NCBI GenBank assembly: GCA_016871495.1
Contig: VHDF01000028.1
Span: 1-54,432, forward strand
Reading direction: 5' to 3'
Length of the DNA: 54,432 nt
Source: Verrucomicrobiota bacterium
GTDB taxonomy: Bacteria; Verrucomicrobiota; Verrucomicrobiia; Limisphaerales; VHDF01
Position numbers and translations under genes: made by a program. The notes below the pieces were generated by a model. The model did no database searches. It saw only the letters and a program-made list of their open reading frames with translations, and had not been told where the DNA came from. Numbering within the stretch: the first letter of the stretch is position 1; each line of letters opens with the position of its first letter. Positions 52,074-54,432 of this stretch are shown piece after piece.

Positions 52074-52569
52074 GTCCGAGAAATGGTTTCCGGAGGTCGT
52101 CGCCATTCAGCAGCCGGTGCGTGGCGAACGAATGCTGCAAGCTGTGTGGCGTGGCCGGTCTGGGAAGCCGGGCGGTTCGAACGGATTCCTTCCATCATCC
52201 GCAATTCAGTGCCGTGGACAAGGCGCAGCGGTAGCGCGAATCCTCCGTGACCACATTCAGCACCCGGATTTGTTCCCTTTGTCGCCTTGGATGGACTTCG
52301 GACCGCGCCGTTCACGGCGCCTCAACGTGGACAACCCATCCGCGTGAATTCCCAACCCGTCTCGAATGACGCTCCAGGCTTCCCCCGTAACGCAGACAGC
52401 CCTGTCTGCTGTGCCGCAGGCTGCCCAGCCTGCGAGGCGGTGCCAGGCCTATCGCCCCGCAATTCCCCCAGGCGTGCAACCGCAATCCCCGGACCGCGCC
52501 GTTCACGGCGCTTCATCGTGGACAGCATCACGACATGATTTGACCGATGAGACTGGAACAAAAATCGAA
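52074..52569. other. 496-bp region between tRNA-Ala and intI, repeat-rich
   Basis: No gene is supported. It contains two direct copies of GGACCGCGCCGTTCACGGCG (52301-52320 and 52494-52513), each a GCGCCGTTCACGGCGC hairpin, and a partial R1 copy at 52367-52446. The remainder shows nothing recognisable. Confidence 0.65.
52367..52446 (+). repeat. Partial R1 copy
   Basis: Shares GTAACGCAGACAGCCCTGTC and GCAGGCTGCCCAGCCTGCG with the full copies at 34.1 and 23.1 kb, with a few changes, then breaks off after GCGAGGCGGTGCC. The right end with GGATGCAC is missing. Confidence 0.7.
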
Positions 52570-53580
52570 TTACCCGGCATCCAGCGGACTTTTGACCCCC
52601 AATCCTGGCTTTGTCATCACATGGGTGTAAATCTGTGTCGTCGAGACATCCTTGTGCCCAAGCAATTCCTGCACCGTCCGAATATCGTATCCAGCTTCCA
52701 GGAGATGCGTGGCAAACGAATGTCTCAGGCTGTGGCACGAGGCTGGCTGATGGATCTGAGCCGCACGAACCGCCTCCTTCACCGCTCGTTGAAGCGCCGT
52801 CTCATGCACATGATGGCGCCGAATCTGATTGCTCCGTGGATCTCGGCTGGGATGCGAGGCGGGAAACACATATTGCCACCCCCATTGTCTCGCCGCATTC
52901 GGATACTTCCTGGCCAGCGCGTAGGGCAGTTCGACCTCACCTTGACCGGAGGCCAACTCCTGCTCGTGCAGCGTTCGCACTCGTCGCAGATGGTTCTCCA
53001 AATCCGTTTTTGTCGAAAGCGGTAGCATTGTGACCCTGTCCTTGAATCCTTTGCCGTCACGTACAAGGATTTGATTCTGCTCAAGGAGGATGTCCTTGAC
53101 CCGCAACCGCGTACATTCCATCAGCCGCAAGCCTGCGCCGTAGAGCAGCCGAGTCATCAGATGCAATGTTCCTGGCTTCATCGCGGCAAGCAGTCTTCGA
53201 ACCTCTTCCACTGTTAAAACTACGGGCAGCCTTTTCGGCCTGTTCGCGCGGGCTGCGTCGATGGGACCCGGCTCTTGGTGCAGAACCTGTTGATAAAGAA
53301 ACAACAACGCACTGAACGCCTGGTTCTGAGTGGAAGCTGCGACTTTGCCCCGAACGGCGAGATCCGTAAGAAACGCTTCGATTTCCAGAGCCCCCATTTC
53401 ACGGGGATGCCGTTTGCCGTGGAAAAAGATGAATCGCTTAATCCATTGAACATAAGTCTCCTCCGTGCGGAATGAGTAGTGCTTCAGGCGGGCGACCTCG
53501 CGCACCTGATCCAGAAGCCTGGATTTGGGGTTGGGAATGAATCGTCCCAACCGCTCCGTTGCAGCCTTTGTATCTTGCAT
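52570..53580 (-). CDS. intI: Integron integrase IntI
   Basis: The product is 336 aa from the ATG at 53580, which is preceded by AGGAGG nine bases upstream; the 15 codons further upstream were excluded for this reason. It is a tyrosine recombinase with the full catalytic set R152, H283, R286, H309 and nucleophile Y318 ([21 protein letters not shown]). The IntI-specific insert is present as [21 protein letters not shown] (about 221-241) before the C-terminal box, which separates integron integrases from XerC/D and phage integrases. IntI recombines attI with cassette attC sites. It reads away from the plus-strand gene at 53715, with attI between them, as in all integrons. Function is inferred from family; the frame is intact. 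Confidence 0.94.
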   Translation of the reverse strand: MQDTKAATERLGRFIPNPKSRLLDQVREVARLKHYSFRTEETYVQWIKRFIFFHGKRHPREMGALEIEAFLTDLAVRGKVAASTQNQAFSALLFLYQQVLHQEPGPIDAARANRPKRLPVVLTVEEVRRLLAAMKPGTLHLMTRLLYGAGLRLMECTRLRVKDILLEQNQILVRDGKGFKDRVTMLPLSTKTDLENHLRRVRTLHEQELASGQGEVELPYALARKYPNAARQWGWQYVFPASHPSRDPRSNQIRRHHVHETALQRAVKEAVRAAQIHQPASCHSLRHSFATHLLEAGYDIRTVQELLGHKDVSTTQIYTHVMTKPGLGVKSPLDAG

Positions 53581-53692
53581 ACAGAACCACCTCCTGAACG
53601 CAAGTTTCTCCTGGACAAGCAGCAAGGCAAGAATATTCTACGAGTATGCTGTCTTTAAAGACAGCTATTAGGCAGTCCAGTTATAGTTAGGC
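53581..53692. other. Putative attI region with cassette boundary GTTAGGC
   Basis: The 112 bp between the intI start and the first plus-strand gene hold the palindrome at 53648-53665 and a GTTAGGC heptamer at 53686-53692, an exact match to the integron core site GTTRRRY. Recombination in integrons occurs between G and TT, so cassette DNA would begin at 53687. The attI sequence of a new integron cannot be verified by eye beyond the core and its position. Confidence 0.7.
53648..53665. promoter_or_regulatory. 18-bp perfect palindrome, possible LexA (SOS) operator of intI
   Basis: GCTGTCTTTAAAGACAGC is a perfect palindrome and contains CTG-N10-CAG, the proteobacterial LexA-box form. It lies 68-85 bp upstream of the intI start codon, in the promoter region. 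SOS control of intI by LexA is established for class 1 and Vibrio integrons. Whether the LexA of this host binds this sequence is unknown, since LexA motifs differ between phyla. Confidence 0.6.
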
Positions 53693-53714
53693 CACATCGT
53701 GCGTCGTGCCAGCT

Positions 53715-54416
53715 ATGAGCACTAAACCAGTCCACGGACCAGACGAACTGCGGCATTTGGAACTCTTGAGAGAAGCTCAGCAACTTCTCGCCGACGCCCT
53801 AAACTCGTTGGGTGGTAAAACGCCGGCAACCGCCGAAGCAGCGTATCTGGGATGGGCGGCGGTCCATGTGAATCGCGCTGCTGAGGGATACCTGTGGCTT
53901 CGAGATTCATGCCGAGTTGCCGCCTCGAAGCTCTTAGTTCGCCCAGCACTCGAAGCGACCTTTGCAGGGATAGCTGTGATAAAGAATCCAAGCCTCCTGT
54001 TTCGCAAGGCCTATTCTGAGTGGGAGGAGGATAAGAAGATGTTTGCGACGGATGACATCGGCAGGAACCAGGCCGACAAGGCCTTGGAAGAACTGAAGCG
54101 TACGTTCCAGACGAATTGCCCCAACTGTCTCGTCGACTGCAAGCGACTCACTGTTCGCGACGCGGCTGACGCCGCTGGATTCGTCGAAAACTATGAGAGT
54201 GCGTATCGCACTTACTGCCAGTTCACGCACGGCGCAATGCGAGCAGTTCTCGGGCATCTCGATGATGCCACGGACGAAATTGACACGCCGATTGTTACTT
54301 GGTGCGTGCTTCAGATGCTCGACCATTTGCAAACAGACACACCAGCCCAGATTCCAGATCTCGTCCCGTTCCGGAAGAGGCTGCTTTACCCAGAAGCCAC
54401 AATCCATGCCGCCTAA
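53715..54416 (+). CDS. First cassette gene, unknown function
   Basis: The product is 233 aa from the ATG at 53715 (MSTKPVHGPDELRHL); a GTG at 53706 is an alternative. I do not recognise it with confidence. It is soluble and helical, with a Cys pair (CPNC) near residue 136 and a segment SAYRTYCQFTHGAMRAVLGH that recalls DUF5677/DUF6988-type proteins of unknown function. No ribosome site is evident, and the gene starts 28 bp after the core site, as cassette genes do. GC content is lower than in neighbours, consistent with acquired DNA. The stop codon lies within GCCTAAT, the predicted 5' core of attC. It may encode an accessory or defence-type function, but nothing in the sequence shows this. 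Confidence 0.82.
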   Translation: MSTKPVHGPDELRHLELLREAQQLLADALNSLGGKTPATAEAAYLGWAAVHVNRAAEGYLWLRDSCRVAASKLLVRPALEATFAGIAVIKNPSLLFRKAYSEWEEDKKMFATDDIGRNQADKALEELKRTFQTNCPNCLVDCKRLTVRDAADAAGFVENYESAYRTYCQFTHGAMRAVLGHLDDATDEIDTPIVTWCVLQMLDHLQTDTPAQIPDLVPFRKRLLYPEATIHAA

Positions 54417-54432
54417 TCCATTTAGCCGGATC
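54411..54432 (+). other. Start of a putative attC site, cut by the window end
   Basis: GCCTAAT (54411-54417) matches the attC 5' core RYYYAAC at six of seven positions and is complementary to the GTTAGGC core at the cassette start, apart from one base. It overlaps the cassette gene's TAA stop, as is usual. The rest of attC, with the hairpin and the GTTRRRY end, would lie beyond the window. Confidence 0.55.

Noticed and set aside
52570-53580. XerC/XerD or phage integrase identity for the recombinase
   Set aside because: The [17 protein letters not shown] insert and the adjacent GTTRRRY site are integron-specific.

Overview
The window looks like chromosome from a member of the Verrucomicrobiota, or a close PVC relative. 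The evidence is the high GC content, Tat-exported DUF1501 and DUF1552 proteins paired with DUF1549/DUF1553 or DUF1587-1595 'planctomycete cytochrome' proteins, a sulfatase, a large ABC-2 permease, and housekeeping genes with a PVC flavour. The lineage call is inferred from gene content; no search was run.

Layout. 1-300: the 3' tail of a group II (IIC-like) intron lying inside a dispersed repeat, then a YmdB-type phosphoesterase and xseA (+). 2.6-5.3 kb: a CPBP protease-comF-accD operon (-). 5.5-6.4 kb: a Ser/Thr kinase (+). 6.5-13.2 kb: a Tat/Sec-exported cluster (cytochrome-like DUF1592 protein, DUF1552 protein, ankyrin protein, Gfo/Idh/MocA oxidoreductase). 13.6-22.95 kb: tlyA, nadK, a LacI regulator, an ABC-2 permease fusion, dxr and an OPT transporter, all on minus. 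23.3-26.1 kb: two PilT-type ATPases and a small companion gene; the first pilT carries an apparent frameshift. 26.2-27.4 kb: a MidA-like methyltransferase. 27.7-31.5 kb and 38.0-41.6 kb: two DUF1549/1553 + DUF1501 pairs, with a third, unpaired DUF1501 gene at 42.0-43.4 kb. 31.7-34 kb: DUF72, HAD and a VOC gene broken by a TGA. 34.8-37.8 kb: the SRP RNA gene (ffs) upstream of dnaX-ybaB-recR. 43.5-48.5 kb: a compact plus-strand run of trpS, a DUF1624 membrane protein, a histone deacetylase-like hydrolase, lolC/E and lolD. 49.1-51.8 kb: threonine aldolase and a sulfatase. 52.0 kb: tRNA-Ala(CGC).

The most interesting part is the right end (52.57-54.43 kb). It holds an integron integrase (IntI) on the minus strand with an intact catalytic set and the IntI-specific insert. 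Next to it is an 18-bp perfect palindrome of the form CTG-N10-CAG (SOS-box-like), then a GTTAGGC core site. A plus-strand gene follows, whose stop codon lies inside GCCTAAT, the near-complement of that core. This is the layout of a chromosomal integron with its first gene cassette; the array would continue beyond the window.

Intergenic DNA is rich in repeats. One is a MITE-like family with related ends (TGCATCC...GGATGCA); two copies are flanked by about 9-11 bp direct repeats, and one is interrupted by the intron. Another is a 190-bp composite repeat accompanied by hairpins whose arms differ in sequence but stay complementary.
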